NCBI GenBank assembly: GCA_910585935.1
Contig: CAJUHN010000008.1
Span: 1-37,363, forward strand
Direction of reading: 5' to 3'
Origin: an uncultured Lachnospiraceae bacterium
GTDB taxonomy: Bacteria; Bacillota; Clostridia; Lachnospirales; Lachnospiraceae
Length of the DNA stretch: 37,363 nt
Shown here: positions 8,318 through 16,623 of the stretch, piece after piece
How the letters are laid out: every line of letters begins with the position of its first letter
Numbering within the stretch: the first letter of the stretch is position 1
The notes under the pieces: generated by a model
Databases searched by the model: none
Seen by the model: the letters and a program-made list of their open reading frames with translations, nothing else
Told to the model about the DNA's origin: nothing
Position numbers and translations under genes: made by a program

Positions 8318-8500
8318 AGAATAGCCAACAAACTAGCAAAGGCAAAGAAGTATTCCAAAAGAAACCCCTTGGAAGACGTTGGTACTTAATAAGCAAACCC
8401 GCAAGAAGCGGGATTTGCGAATTTAGTACCACTACGTCTGGAACGGAGCGGGAGCGCGGTTTCGTTGGAATACTTCTTTGCCGCAGCGCCCCTCTAGCCA
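8318..8500 (+). repeat. Dispersed structured repeat, copy with the clearest compensatory changes
   Basis: Arms GGCAAAGAAGTATTCC (8341-8356) and GGAATACTTCTTTGCC (8467-8482) pair perfectly, with an A-T pair where most copies have G-C. Inside, GAAACC pairs with GGTTTC (GAAGCC/GGCTTC elsewhere) and GTTGGTAC matches GTACCACTAC. The central hairpin is CCCGC-AAGAA-GCGGG, and the GNRA loop is GGGA (8450-8453). The right flank is CCGCAGCGCCCCTCTAGCC. It lies 180 bases upstream of the GH31 gene. Confidence 0.85.
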
Positions 8501-8683
8501 AAATGTTCTCTTAACATTTCACAATCCCATCTCCTCAAAAAAACAAAAATCCCTTTTAAAAATTTACAAAATAATTCTATTTTATGGTTGCTGATTTTAA
8601 AAAGAGATAGTAAAATATTTTGTATCAGTCAAGTATTTTAACCATTCAAACTGATAAAAAAGTAACAAAATGGGAGGATGAAG

Positions 8684-10762
8684 ATGCTAGAAAGATTTCA
8701 ATTTGGAACACCGATAAAAACAGGTGCAGTGGTGGAAGAAATTTCTATTTCAAATAAGGAACTTCCTTTTTTTGAAATAAAAAAAGAAGAGAATAAAATC
8801 CATTTTCTTTATTCATTAGGTGACAAAGACAAAATTTATGGATTAGGAGAACAGATAAGAGGGATTAATAAAAGGGGATGGACTTATACAAGTTATTGTG
8901 CAGATGAAGGATATCATACAGAAGGAAGACATTCTCTTTATGGCGCACATAATTTTCTCATCATAAATGGCAAGGATACTTTTTTAGTATTTTTCGACTA
9001 TCCGGGAAAAATAATTTTTGATTTAGGTTATACACATGCAAATGAAATAGAAATTACAATGGAATATGCAGATATGGACTGCTATATTATCACAGAGGAT
9101 ATAGAACATGGAAAGCTAGAAAAATTAGTCAACGATTTCCGGCATTTGATAGGAAGAAGTTATATTCCGCCACTATGGGCATTTGGTTATCAGCAGAGCC
9201 GTTGGGGATATAAAAATGAAAAAGATATTTTAGAAGTGATGCAAAAACATAGAGAACAGAAGATTCCTTTAGATGCGATTTATTTAGATATCGATTATAT
9301 GGAGAGATTTAAGGATTTTACCATTCATCCAGAACGCTTTCCAGATATGAAAAAATTAGTAGAAACATTAAAAAAAGAACATATTCATCTTGTGCCTATT
9401 ATAGATGCAGGAGTGAAGGTAGAAAAAGGATATTCTGTATATGAAGAAGGCGTAGAAAAGGGATATTTTTGTGAGGGAGAAGAAGGAATTTTTACAGCAG
9501 GTGTCTGGCCGGGATTCGTACATTTCACTGATTTTATGAATCCAGAAGCATCGAAATGGTTTGGAAATCAATATAAAACCCTTTTTGAGATGGGGATAGA
9601 AGGATTTTGGAATGATATGAATGAACCCAGCATGTTTTATTCTTTAGAAGGGTTAAAGGAAGTTTGTGAAGTAGCTTCTCAAATGGATTGGGAAAATTTT
9701 GACTTAAATCATTTTCTGACATTACAGGCGAAAGTAAATGTGATTGCGAATAAAGAAGAGGATCATAAACATTTTTATCACAACATAGAAGGACAGAAGA
9801 TTCCTCATAATAAAGTACATAATTTATATGGCTATTATATGACTAGAGCAGCGAAAATGGCGATGGAAGAATATGATGAAAAGAAGAGAATGTTATTATT
9901 TTCCAGATCTTCTTATATCGGAATGCATCGTTATGGAGGAATATGGACAGGAGATAATAAATCTTGGTGGAGTCATATAAAATTATTAGTACAGATGATG
10001 CCATCTTTAAATATGTGTGGATTTTTATATACAGGGGCAGATATCGCTGGTTTTAGTGATGATGTGACACAAGATCTGATGGCAAGGTGGATGGCATTTA
10101 CTATCTTTGTACCACTTATGAGAAATCATTCTGAAGTAGGTGCAAGAAGACAGGAAGTATATCAATTTGATAATTGCAAAGAAATCAGTAATTTCATAAA
10201 ATTCCGCTATCGTCTGATTCCATTTTTATACAGCGAATTTATAAAATCAGCATTATGGAATCAAATGTATATGAAACCACTTTCTTTTTCTTTTGAAAAT
10301 GATGAGATGGCATGTTCTGTAGAAGATGAAATTTTATTAGGAGATACTCTTTTATTAGCTCCTGTTTATGAACAAAATGCATTAGGAAGATATATTTATC
10401 TTCCAGAGGATATGAAAGAAGTGCGTTTGAAAGCAGATGGGAAAATAGAACAAAAGGTAGTAGAGAAAGGACATCATTATTTAGAAGTACCAGAAGAAGA
10501 ATTAGTATTTTTTATTCGGAAAAATAAGATGTTGATTCTAGGAGAAGAGGCAGAATGGACAGACGAGAAGATATATGAAAAATTGACTATTATTGCTTAT
10601 ATAGAAGATAAATGTGAATATGTATTATATCAAGATGATGGAATCTCTACAGAATATGAAAAACCAGAACATTTTAAGAAAATATGTGTAGAAAGAAATG
10701 AAAATGGAGAGATTGTAGTGACAGAAAATGGAGGATTTTCTGATATCCATATTTTAGAATAA
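8684..10762 (+). CDS. Glycoside hydrolase family 31 alpha-glycosidase
   Basis: A 692-aa GH31 enzyme, which releases alpha-linked glucose or xylose by a retaining double-displacement mechanism. The N-terminal beta-sandwich includes the family stretch KIYGLGEQIRGINKRG. The (beta/alpha)8 barrel has the nucleophile in GFWNDMNEPS (Asp311) and the acid/base in WTGDNKSWW (Asp424), followed by the C-terminal beta domains. No signal peptide, so cytoplasmic. GGGAGG sits 6 bases before the ATG at 8684; an ATG at 8678 abuts the ribosome site and is unlikely. Overall form resembles the single-domain gut Firmicutes alpha-glucosidases of about 660-690 aa. The GH38 mannosidase follows on the same strand after 377 bases. 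Glucosidase versus xylosidase specificity cannot be read here. Confidence 0.95.
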   Translation: MLERFQFGTPIKTGAVVEEISISNKELPFFEIKKEENKIHFLYSLGDKDKIYGLGEQIRGINKRGWTYTSYCADEGYHTEGRHSLYGAHNFLIINGKDTFLVFFDYPGKIIFDLGYTHANEIEITMEYADMDCYIITEDIEHGKLEKLVNDFRHLIGRSYIPPLWAFGYQQSRWGYKNEKDILEVMQKHREQKIPLDAIYLDIDYMERFKDFTIHPERFPDMKKLVETLKKEHIHLVPIIDAGVKVEKGYSVYEEGVEKGYFCEGEEGIFTAGVWPGFVHFTDFMNPEASKWFGNQYKTLFEMGIEGFWNDMNEPSMFYSLEGLKEVCEVASQMDWENFDLNHFLTLQAKVNVIANKEEDHKHFYHNIEGQKIPHNKVHNLYGYYMTRAAKMAMEEYDEKKRMLLFSRSSYIGMHRYGGIWTGDNKSWWSHIKLLVQMMPSLNMCGFLYTGADIAGFSDDVTQDLMARWMAFTIFVPLMRNHSEVGARRQEVYQFDNCKEISNFIKFRYRLIPFLYSEFIKSALWNQMYMKPLSFSFENDEMACSVEDEILLGDTLLLAPVYEQNALGRYIYLPEDMKEVRLKADGKIEQKVVEKGHHYLEVPEEELVFFIRKNKMLILGEEAEWTDEKIYEKLTIIAYIEDKCEYVLYQDDGISTEYEKPEHFKKICVERNENGEIVVTENGGFSDIHILE

Positions 10763-11139
10763 TAAATATTAAAATAAAAGAAATAGTATAATTCTGAAAG
10801 TGTTATTTTTTAACATAAAATAAATTCCTCTATTTCTATAAATGGTGGAATGAATAGAAAAAACAGTATCCTACGACCAGAAATAGAGGAAGAGAAATCA
10901 GAGGATATTTTTCACTGACAAGAGGTCAATCCCCACAATCGCGAGATACTGCCACATTTCATGAAATTACTGAGCGTGGATTCAAACAATCAGCAATTTT
11001 ATTGTGATATATTCAAAAGCGCCCAAGGACATTCTTGATAAAAATATTTTCTCCTTGTTTTTATTGTTAAAATAAGGTACGATGAAAGAGAAAATAATTG
11101 TTCTTTTTATAATTAATAGAACAGAAATGGAGGGAAGAA
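10763..11139 (+). other. Intergenic region with inverted repeat and an unassigned coding-like fragment
   Basis: TCCTCTATTTCT (10826-10837) and AGAAATAGAGGA (10879-10890) form a 12-bp inverted repeat with a 41-base loop, possibly a GH31 terminator although no T-run follows. A short open stretch after it reads GYFSLTRGQSPQSRDTATFH and stops near 11006; it looks protein-like but matches nothing I recognise. A TATAAT at 11108-11113 could serve the mannosidase gene, with no good -35. Confidence 0.4.
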
Positions 11140-14100
11140 ATGTTTTTTACAGAACGAAAATTAGAAGCAAGAGCAGGTGAGTTAGCTGGATATCGATACA
11201 GAGAAGGAAAAGGTGTAGAACTCTGGGCAAAAGAGGATACAGAAAAAGAAGTTCGTCCAGAACTTCCACAGGGATTAGATGGATTTGAACAGATGAAAGT
11301 GGGAGAGAGCTGGAGTGGCAGAGATAAGTATTTATGGCTGAAAGCAAATATTTCTATACCTGAAGAGTGGGCAGGAAAAAGAATACTTGGAATTTTTGAT
11401 TTCGGTATGACTGGTGTAGGGAATAATTCTGGTTTTGAATCTTTACTTTATCTCGATGGAAAGCCTTATCAAGGTGTAGATGTAAATCATAAAGAAGTAT
11501 TTTTAGAAGAAGGCAGTGCAGGAAAAAGCTTTGATTTCACATTTCGCCTTTGGTCGGGATTAGAAGGTGGCGGAACACCTAGCCCTCAAACTCATCAGAT
11601 AAAAAGAGCAGAAATCGCGTGGTTAGATGAAAAGACAGATGATCTTTTCTATATGTCAAAATTAGTGATAGACACCATAAAAAATCTTTCTGAACAAGAT
11701 CCTATTCGCCATGAATTAAAGGTGCATTTGAATCAGGCTATGAAAATGATCGATTGGTCTTATCCGGGAAGTGATGAATTTTACGAAACAGTAGCAAAAG
11801 CAGATGATTATTTAAATGAAAAAATAGATTCTATGGATAAACAGTCTATCGTAAAAGTGAAATGTATAGGACATACACATATAGATGTGGCATGGCTTTG
11901 GAGATTAAAGCATACTAGAGAGAAATGCTCTCGTTCTTTCTCTACTGTATTGAGATTAATGGAACAATATCCAGAATATATCTTTTTACAGACACAGCCT
12001 CAATTATATGAATATATCAAAGAAGATTATCCAGAAATCTATGAAAAGATGAAGCAAAAGATAGCAGATGGTCAGTGGGAAGTCGATGGAGGTATGTGGG
12101 TAGAAGCTGACTGTAACTTGACCAGCGGAGAATCTCTGACCAGACAATTTTTAATTGGAAGCAAATTTATTAAAGAAGAATTTGGTAAAGATGTGGAATA
12201 TCTATGGCTGCCCGATGTATTTGGATATTCTTGGGCACTCCCTCAGATTTTGAAAAAGTCTGGAATCAGTACTTTTATGACAACAAAGATCAGTTGGAAT
12301 CAATATAACCGTATGCCACATGATACTTTTTACTGGAAAGGAATCGATGGAACAGAGATATTGACTCATTTTATCACTACTCCAGAACCTTGGAGCGAAC
12401 CCGGATCTTGGTTCTACACTTATAATGGAAGACTTCTTCCAAAGACAGTAAAAGGTGTTTGGGATGCTTATAGCGAGAAAGACATCACAAAAGAATTATT
12501 GATTTCTTATGGATATGGTGATGGCGGCGGCGGTGTAAACCGTGATATGTTGGAAACGAGAAGAAGAATCAATCGGATTCCGGGACTCCCCATATTAGAA
12601 ACTGGCAAAGCAGGAGATTATTTCAGAAATTTACAAGAAACAGTAAAAAATACAGAAGAATATGTACACACATGGGACGGAGAATTATATCTGGAATATC
12701 ATAGAGGAACTTATACCAGTCACGCTTATAATAAAAAAATGAATCGTAAAATGGAATTTTTATATCGTGATGCAGAATGGAAATCAGCTATGGCAGCGGT
12801 AAAACAAGGTGATATCGCAAAAGCAGAGCAAGAAGAGCTGACTAAAGGCTGGAAAATTTTATTGACACACCAATTCCATGACATCATTCCAGGTTCTTCT
12901 ATCAAAGAGGTATATGATGATTCTGTTGTGAACTATGAAGAAACAGAACAGATTGCCTGTGGTGTAGAAACTCGTGCATGGGGTATTTTAGCGAAAGAAG
13001 CAGAAAATAATTATACCATTTGGAATAATTCTGGCTGGGTGAGAAGCGAACTTGTATGGATAGAAGAAAATAGAGCAGGAAGTTTTGTGGATAAGAATGG
13101 AAATGCCCTTTCTAGTCAAAAAGTAGAAGGTGGTTATGTTGTTGAAGTAAATCATGTGCCATCTATGGGAAGTGAAGTGATTACATTTATAGAGGAACAA
13201 AAAGAAGAAGCATCTGTATTCACTATCACAGAAAATAAAGTAGAAACTCCATTCTATCATATTACTTTAAATGAATTTGGACAGATTACTTCTATTTATG
13301 ATAAAGAAAATGATAGAGAAGTGATACCAGAAGGTCAAAAGGCAAATGTACTTCAGATGTTTGAGGACAAACCTCTTGGAAACGATGCATGGGATATCGA
13401 TATTTTCTATCAAGAAAAGATGAAAGAGATCACAGATTTAAAGAAAGTAACTGTGACAGAAAACGGTGCATTACGTGGTGTATTGCATTTTGAATGGGAA
13501 TATGGAAAATCTATTGTAAAACAGGATATGATTGTTTATGCAAAAGACAGAAGGATTGATTTCAAGACCTATGTAGATTATCATGAAGTGCATCAGTTGA
13601 TGAAAGCAGCATTTCCTGTTGATATTCGCAGCACATATGCAGTTTATGATGTGCAGTATGGAAATGTAAAACGTCCGAATCATTGGAATACCAGTTGGGA
13701 TCAGGCGAGATTTGAAACAGTAGCGCATAGATGGGTGGATTTATCAGAGCATAATTATGGTGTCAGCTTATTAAATGACTGCAAGTATGGACATGATATA
13801 AAAGGAAATGTGTTAAGAATCACTTTGATTAAGGCTGCTACACATCCAGACTATTTACAGGATATTGGAGAGCATGAATTCACTTATTCCTTATTCCCTC
13901 ACAATGGAGATTTTGTGACAGGTCATACCGTAAAAGAAGCATATGCTTTAAATCAGCCATTGACAGCACAAAAAGGTGTTGCAGAAGGAATAAAAGAGAG
14001 TTTCTTTGGATTTGACAGTGAATATGTGGAATTAGATGCGATCAAACAGTCAGAGGATAAGAAGTATTTAGTCGTGAGATTCCATGAATATACAGGTTCT

Positions 14101-14259
14101 AAGAGAAAAGTTAAAATGATACCGGGATTTTCTTATCAGGCATATGCTGAGTCTGACTTGATGGAAAGACCAATAGAAGAAATGAAAAAGAAGGAAGAAG
14201 ATAGTATTACAGTAGAAGTGAAACCATATGAAATTAAAACGTATTTATTTCAGATTTGA
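11140..14259 (+). CDS. Glycoside hydrolase family 38 alpha-mannosidase
   Basis: A 1039-aa GH38 enzyme, a zinc-dependent retaining alpha-mannosidase acting on alpha-mannosides such as N-glycan trimming products. The zinc-binding motif is in IGHTHIDVAWLWRLKHTREK (H247, D249), the nucleophile is D359 in WLPDVFGYSW, and the later metal-site histidines lie in LTHQFHDIIPGSS (H577, H580). An N-terminal accessory domain of about 230 residues precedes the catalytic barrel, and large beta-sandwich domains follow. Length is normal for bacterial cytoplasmic GH38 enzymes, and no signal peptide is seen. GGAGGG precedes the start. Pairing with GH31 suggests intracellular processing of imported oligosaccharides. 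Confidence 0.95.
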   Translation: MFFTERKLEARAGELAGYRYREGKGVELWAKEDTEKEVRPELPQGLDGFEQMKVGESWSGRDKYLWLKANISIPEEWAGKRILGIFDFGMTGVGNNSGFESLLYLDGKPYQGVDVNHKEVFLEEGSAGKSFDFTFRLWSGLEGGGTPSPQTHQIKRAEIAWLDEKTDDLFYMSKLVIDTIKNLSEQDPIRHELKVHLNQAMKMIDWSYPGSDEFYETVAKADDYLNEKIDSMDKQSIVKVKCIGHTHIDVAWLWRLKHTREKCSRSFSTVLRLMEQYPEYIFLQTQPQLYEYIKEDYPEIYEKMKQKIADGQWEVDGGMWVEADCNLTSGESLTRQFLIGSKFIKEEFGKDVEYLWLPDVFGYSWALPQILKKSGISTFMTTKISWNQYNRMPHDTFYWKGIDGTEILTHFITTPEPWSEPGSWFYTYNGRLLPKTVKGVWDAYSEKDITKELLISYGYGDGGGGVNRDMLETRRRINRIPGLPILETGKAGDYFRNLQETVKNTEEYVHTWDGELYLEYHRGTYTSHAYNKKMNRKMEFLYRDAEWKSAMAAVKQGDIAKAEQEELTKGWKILLTHQFHDIIPGSSIKEVYDDSVVNYEETEQIACGVETRAWGILAKEAENNYTIWNNSGWVRSELVWIEENRAGSFVDKNGNALSSQKVEGGYVVEVNHVPSMGSEVITFIEEQKEEASVFTITENKVETPFYHITLNEFGQITSIYDKENDREVIPEGQKANVLQMFEDKPLGNDAWDIDIFYQEKMKEITDLKKVTVTENGALRGVLHFEWEYGKSIVKQDMIVYAKDRRIDFKTYVDYHEVHQLMKAAFPVDIRSTYAVYDVQYGNVKRPNHWNTSWDQARFETVAHRWVDLSEHNYGVSLLNDCKYGHDIKGNVLRITLIKAATHPDYLQDIGEHEFTYSLFPHNGDFVTGHTVKEAYALNQPLTAQKGVAEGIKESFFGFDSEYVELDAIKQSEDKKYLVVRFHEYTGSKRKVKMIPGFSYQAYAESDLMERPIEEMKKKEEDSITVEVKPYEIKTYLFQI

Positions 14260-14352
14260 TTTAGTGAGATGAGATCAGATTTATAGATTAATTTGGTTTT
14301 AAAGATTATAAAAAGTGAGAGAATTGTTGTTTTAAGGATAAGGGAAACAGAG

Positions 14353-14514
14353 GTTCGCTCCAGAAAGACACCATTCCAACGAAGCCGCGCTTTCGCTCCG
14401 TTCCAGACGTAACGGACACTAAATTCGCAAATCCCGCTTCTTGCGGGTTTGCTCATTAAGTGCCGACGTCTTCCAAGGGGCTTCTTTTGGAATGGTGTCT
14501 TTCTTACGCTAGGT
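14353..14514 (-). repeat. Dispersed structured repeat, copy with wholly different outer arms
   Basis: Minus-sense copy. The arms AGAAAGACACCATTCC (14362-14377) and GGAATGGTGTCTTTCT (14489-14504) pair perfectly, yet share only the final ATTCC with the GGCAAGGAAGTATTCC of other copies. The inner part is nearly identical to the copy at 16372, with GNRA loop GAAA. It lies between the mannosidase stop and the Rrf2 promoter and fills most of that 333-base gap; 14260-14352 shows nothing else. Confidence 0.85.
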
Positions 14515-14537
14515 TGCCGATTGTTCTGAGGAGGAGT

Positions 14538-14566
14538 TTGATTTTGCAACATAGGAATGTTATAAT
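14538..14566 (+). promoter_or_regulatory. Sigma-A promoter of the Rrf2 gene
   Basis: TTGATT (14538-14543), 17-base spacer, TATAAT (14561-14566). TTGCAA occurs in the spacer and again just after the -10 (14568-14573), possible half sites for autoregulation. Confidence 0.65.
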
Positions 14567-14592
14567 TTTGCAAAAAGAGGAGGAAATGTCAA

Positions 14593-15021
14593 ATGCAGAT
14601 TTCCAGCAGATTTACATTAGCTGTACATATATTTGCCTGTATTGATACATTCAAAGATGAGTATAAAATAACAAGTGATTTTCTTGCTAGTAGTACGAAT
14701 GTCAATCCAGTTATTATTCGCAAGATACTTGGACAGTTGAAAGCAGCAGGGCTTTTAGATATCAAAAGAGGATCGGGAGGAGCGTCCATTACTAAACCGC
14801 TGGATAAAATTAGTTTTCTGGATATTTATTATGCAGTAGAATGTATAGATAACGGCGAATTGTTTCATTTTCATGAGAATCCTAATATGGAGTGTCCAAT
14901 CGGACGAAATATTCACTTGATTATGGATGACAAGTTGAACAGAGTACAAGGTGCAATGGAAAAGGAACTTGCTTCTATTACACTTCAGGATATCAAAAAG
15001 GATATTAAAAATATGTTGTAA
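14593..15021 (+). CDS. Rrf2-family transcriptional regulator
   Basis: A 142-aa Rrf2-type regulator. The N-terminal winged helix has the family pattern: ISSRFTLAVHIFACI at 3-17, then NPVIIRKILGQLKAAGLLDI, and the wing RGSGGASITKPLDKIS. A single cysteine in MECPIG sits where Fe-S members carry three (CX8CX7C), so it probably does not bind a cluster and more likely resembles the thiol-sensing or non-cluster branch. GAGGAGG lies about 9 bases before the start; an ATG at 14585 is in another frame. A cupin gene follows, and its promoter overlaps a dyad, so this protein probably controls it. Ligand unknown. Confidence 0.9.
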   Translation: MQISSRFTLAVHIFACIDTFKDEYKITSDFLASSTNVNPVIIRKILGQLKAAGLLDIKRGSGGASITKPLDKISFLDIYYAVECIDNGELFHFHENPNMECPIGRNIHLIMDDKLNRVQGAMEKELASITLQDIKKDIKNML

Positions 15022-15024
15022 CTC

Positions 15025-15064
15025 TTGACATTACAATATGATTTTGATATAATTTTGTTGTAAT
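15025..15064 (+). promoter_or_regulatory. Consensus sigma-A promoter overlapped by an inverted repeat, upstream of the cupin gene
   Basis: TTGACA (15025-15030), exactly 17 bases, TATAAT (15048-15053). ATTACAA (15030-15036) and TTGTAAT (15058-15064) are perfect inverted copies bracketing the -10 region. A strong promoter with an overlapping dyad suggests repression, most simply by the Rrf2 protein encoded just upstream; that link is inferred. Confidence 0.7.
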
Positions 15065-15106
15065 GATAGATATTACATTAAAAATTATTTTCAGGAGGTA
15101 CAGAAA

Positions 15107-15463
15107 ATGGGAAATTACAGTAAGGTAAATGTGACATCGGATGCGAGAACAGAGCTTCATGATAAGTTATCATTGACAGGAGCAGAAATCAGTATCAATA
15201 ATCTTCCAGCAGGAGTAGGAGTGCCTTTTATTCACTCTCATAAGAATAACGAAGAAATTTATGCGATTTTGTCAGGGAGTGGAAAAGTGATAGTGGAAGG
15301 AGAATCTATTGAACTTGAAGCCGGTGACTGGATTCGCATTGCCCCAGCAGCACAACGTCAGTTTTTTGCAGCAGATGATGAGGGAATTAGTTATGTTTGT
15401 ATTCAGGTAAAGGAAAATTCGCTGGAGAGCTATACAAAAGAAGATGCCATTATCCATAATTAG
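15107..15463 (+). CDS. Small single-domain cupin protein
   Basis: A 118-aa protein made of one cupin_2 barrel. The metal-site motif 1 appears as IHSHKNNEEIY near residues 45-55 (two His and Glu in the usual spacing), followed by GSGKVIVEGESIELEAGDWIRI, the glycine-rich beta turn. Motif 2 lacks the canonical histidine (APAAQRQFFA), so the metal site may be incomplete. A strong AGGAGG precedes the start. It has its own consensus promoter behind an Rrf2 gene; Rrf2-cupin pairs are common in gut Firmicutes. The reaction, if any, is not known. Confidence 0.85.
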   Translation: MGNYSKVNVTSDARTELHDKLSLTGAEISINNLPAGVGVPFIHSHKNNEEIYAILSGSGKVIVEGESIELEAGDWIRIAPAAQRQFFAADDEGISYVCIQVKENSLESYTKEDAIIHN

Positions 15464-15560
15464 AAAGAATCATATAATGAAGTGTGTATTTATTGAAAAG
15501 TTTTTAGTATGTATTTTATTGTGGAGATTATTTATAATTAAAATCAAATGTATTATATAA

Positions 15561-15598
15561 AATCAGGCTGATGAGAAATGAAACCTTATCAGCCTGAT
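15561..15598 (+). terminator. Rho-independent terminator after the cupin gene
   Basis: AATCAGGCTGATGAG pairs with CTTATCAGCCTGATT around AAATGAAAC, with one G-T wobble, followed by TTTTG. It is 98 bases past the cupin stop. Confidence 0.8.
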
Positions 15599-15697
15599 TT
15601 TGCATAAAGTAATTTTAGGATTTTTATTGTTTTGGATATTTTATTAGTGTAGAGTAAAGATGACTATAGAAATATTGTATAAGAATGGGGGATAAAG

Positions 15698-16273
15698 ATG
15701 GGGTTTTGGATAAAAAAAGGACAAAAATGTCAGCTTAGAATTGACGAGAGAGAAACAGAGGCAGTAAAGATTGCCGTTTTCAATCTAGCTATGGATTTAG
15801 AGAGGATATTGGGAGTATCAGTGAAGGTGTCACAAGATGACAAAGAAAAAGGGATTCCAAAGATTTTAACCTCATCAAGGAAGTCCCCCGCTTCTAAGCC
15901 GCCAAGGCGAAAGCGGTGGGTTGGGACTTCCTTGTTTCCGTGGGAGTGCAGACTCCCACGGAAAAGCTGCGATAGCAGCTATGAGGTTATGAGCAAGTAG
16001 CGAAGCGGATTGCGAATATCCGATTTGACTAGGAATATTAGGGGTATCGGAGGTAATAAAAGATTTAGCAGATATTTCTCAGATGTATGACAAAACAGGA
16101 AGATTACAAAACAGCGTGAAATTTTAAAACATACACTGGAAAAAGAAACAAAGATGACCTTTAATCCATATAAAGAGGTATTAGAATTGTATCATAATGA
16201 ACAAAATATATCAGAATATATTCTATGTATTTCTGTGTTCTATTCCACTGACACATACAAGAAGGATATATAA
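15698..16273 (+). pseudogene. Decayed GH115-type (alpha-glucuronidase family) glycoside hydrolase gene
   Basis: An ATG at 15698 with a GGGGGA ribosome site opens MGFWIKKGQKCQLRIDE and continues into a GH115-like N-terminal domain (AVKIAVFNLAMDLERILGVS). A 160-bp element interrupts it at 15870-16029. Removing the element restores frame through PKILIGILGVSEVIKDLADI. A further break near 16110 is followed, in another frame, by KQREILK and PYKEVLELYHNEQNI, which resemble a later GH115 segment, and the frame stops at 16271. So the gene has an insertion, a large internal deletion and no C-terminus, and cannot make an enzyme. GH115 assignment rests on my reading of these segments; other uronidase-type folds are possible. 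Confidence 0.65.
15870..16029 (+). mobile_element. 160-bp palindromic non-autonomous element (IS200/IS605-like), copy 2
   Basis: Identical by eye to the reverse complement of 7125-7284. It is preceded by TTTTAA and followed by TAGGAA; the host gene reads AAGATTTTAA-TAGGAATA across the junction with no base duplicated or lost. This defines both element ends precisely. It has internal hairpins as in copy 1 and no protein-coding capacity. Confidence 0.8.
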
Positions 16274-16352
16274 TCAAGAAGTTCATAAATTATGAACTAT
16301 TAATAATCCTATTTCATAATAGTAAAACATATAAATGATATAGTATACTAGA

Positions 16353-16535
16353 ACAGATACAAACTAGCTAAGGCAAGAAATAATTCCAAAAGAAGCCCCT
16401 TGGAAGACGTCGGCACTTAATGAGCAAACCCGCAAGAAGCGGGATTTGCGAATTTAGTGTCCGTTACGTCTGGAACGGAGCGGAAGCGCGGCTTCGTTGG
16501 AATATTTCTTGCCGTGCGAACCTTTAGCCAAAATA
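16353..16535 (+). repeat. Dispersed structured repeat between GH115 relic and flavoenzyme gene
   Basis: Arms GGCAAGAAATAATTCC (16372-16387) and GGAATATTTCTTGCC (16499-16513) pair with one bulged base. The GNRA loop is GGAA and the central hairpin is AAACCCGC-AAGAA-GCGGGATTT. The right flank GCGAACCTTTAGCC is shared with 27133-27214. The remainder of 16274-16623 shows no gene. Confidence 0.85.
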
Positions 16536-16623
16536 TGCCCTCTTCTAACTGACAAGTTTTATTATTTCACTTGCCTGCCTAGAAAAGAGCATAACATATT
16601 GTATGATAAGATATTATTATGTA

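Noticed and set aside
8316..8501. Open frames of 60-75 residues across the repeat copies (also at 18656, 22833 and 14250)
   Set aside because: They are translations of the palindromic repeat, recur in each copy with no ribosome site, and the base pattern follows RNA pairing rather than codons.
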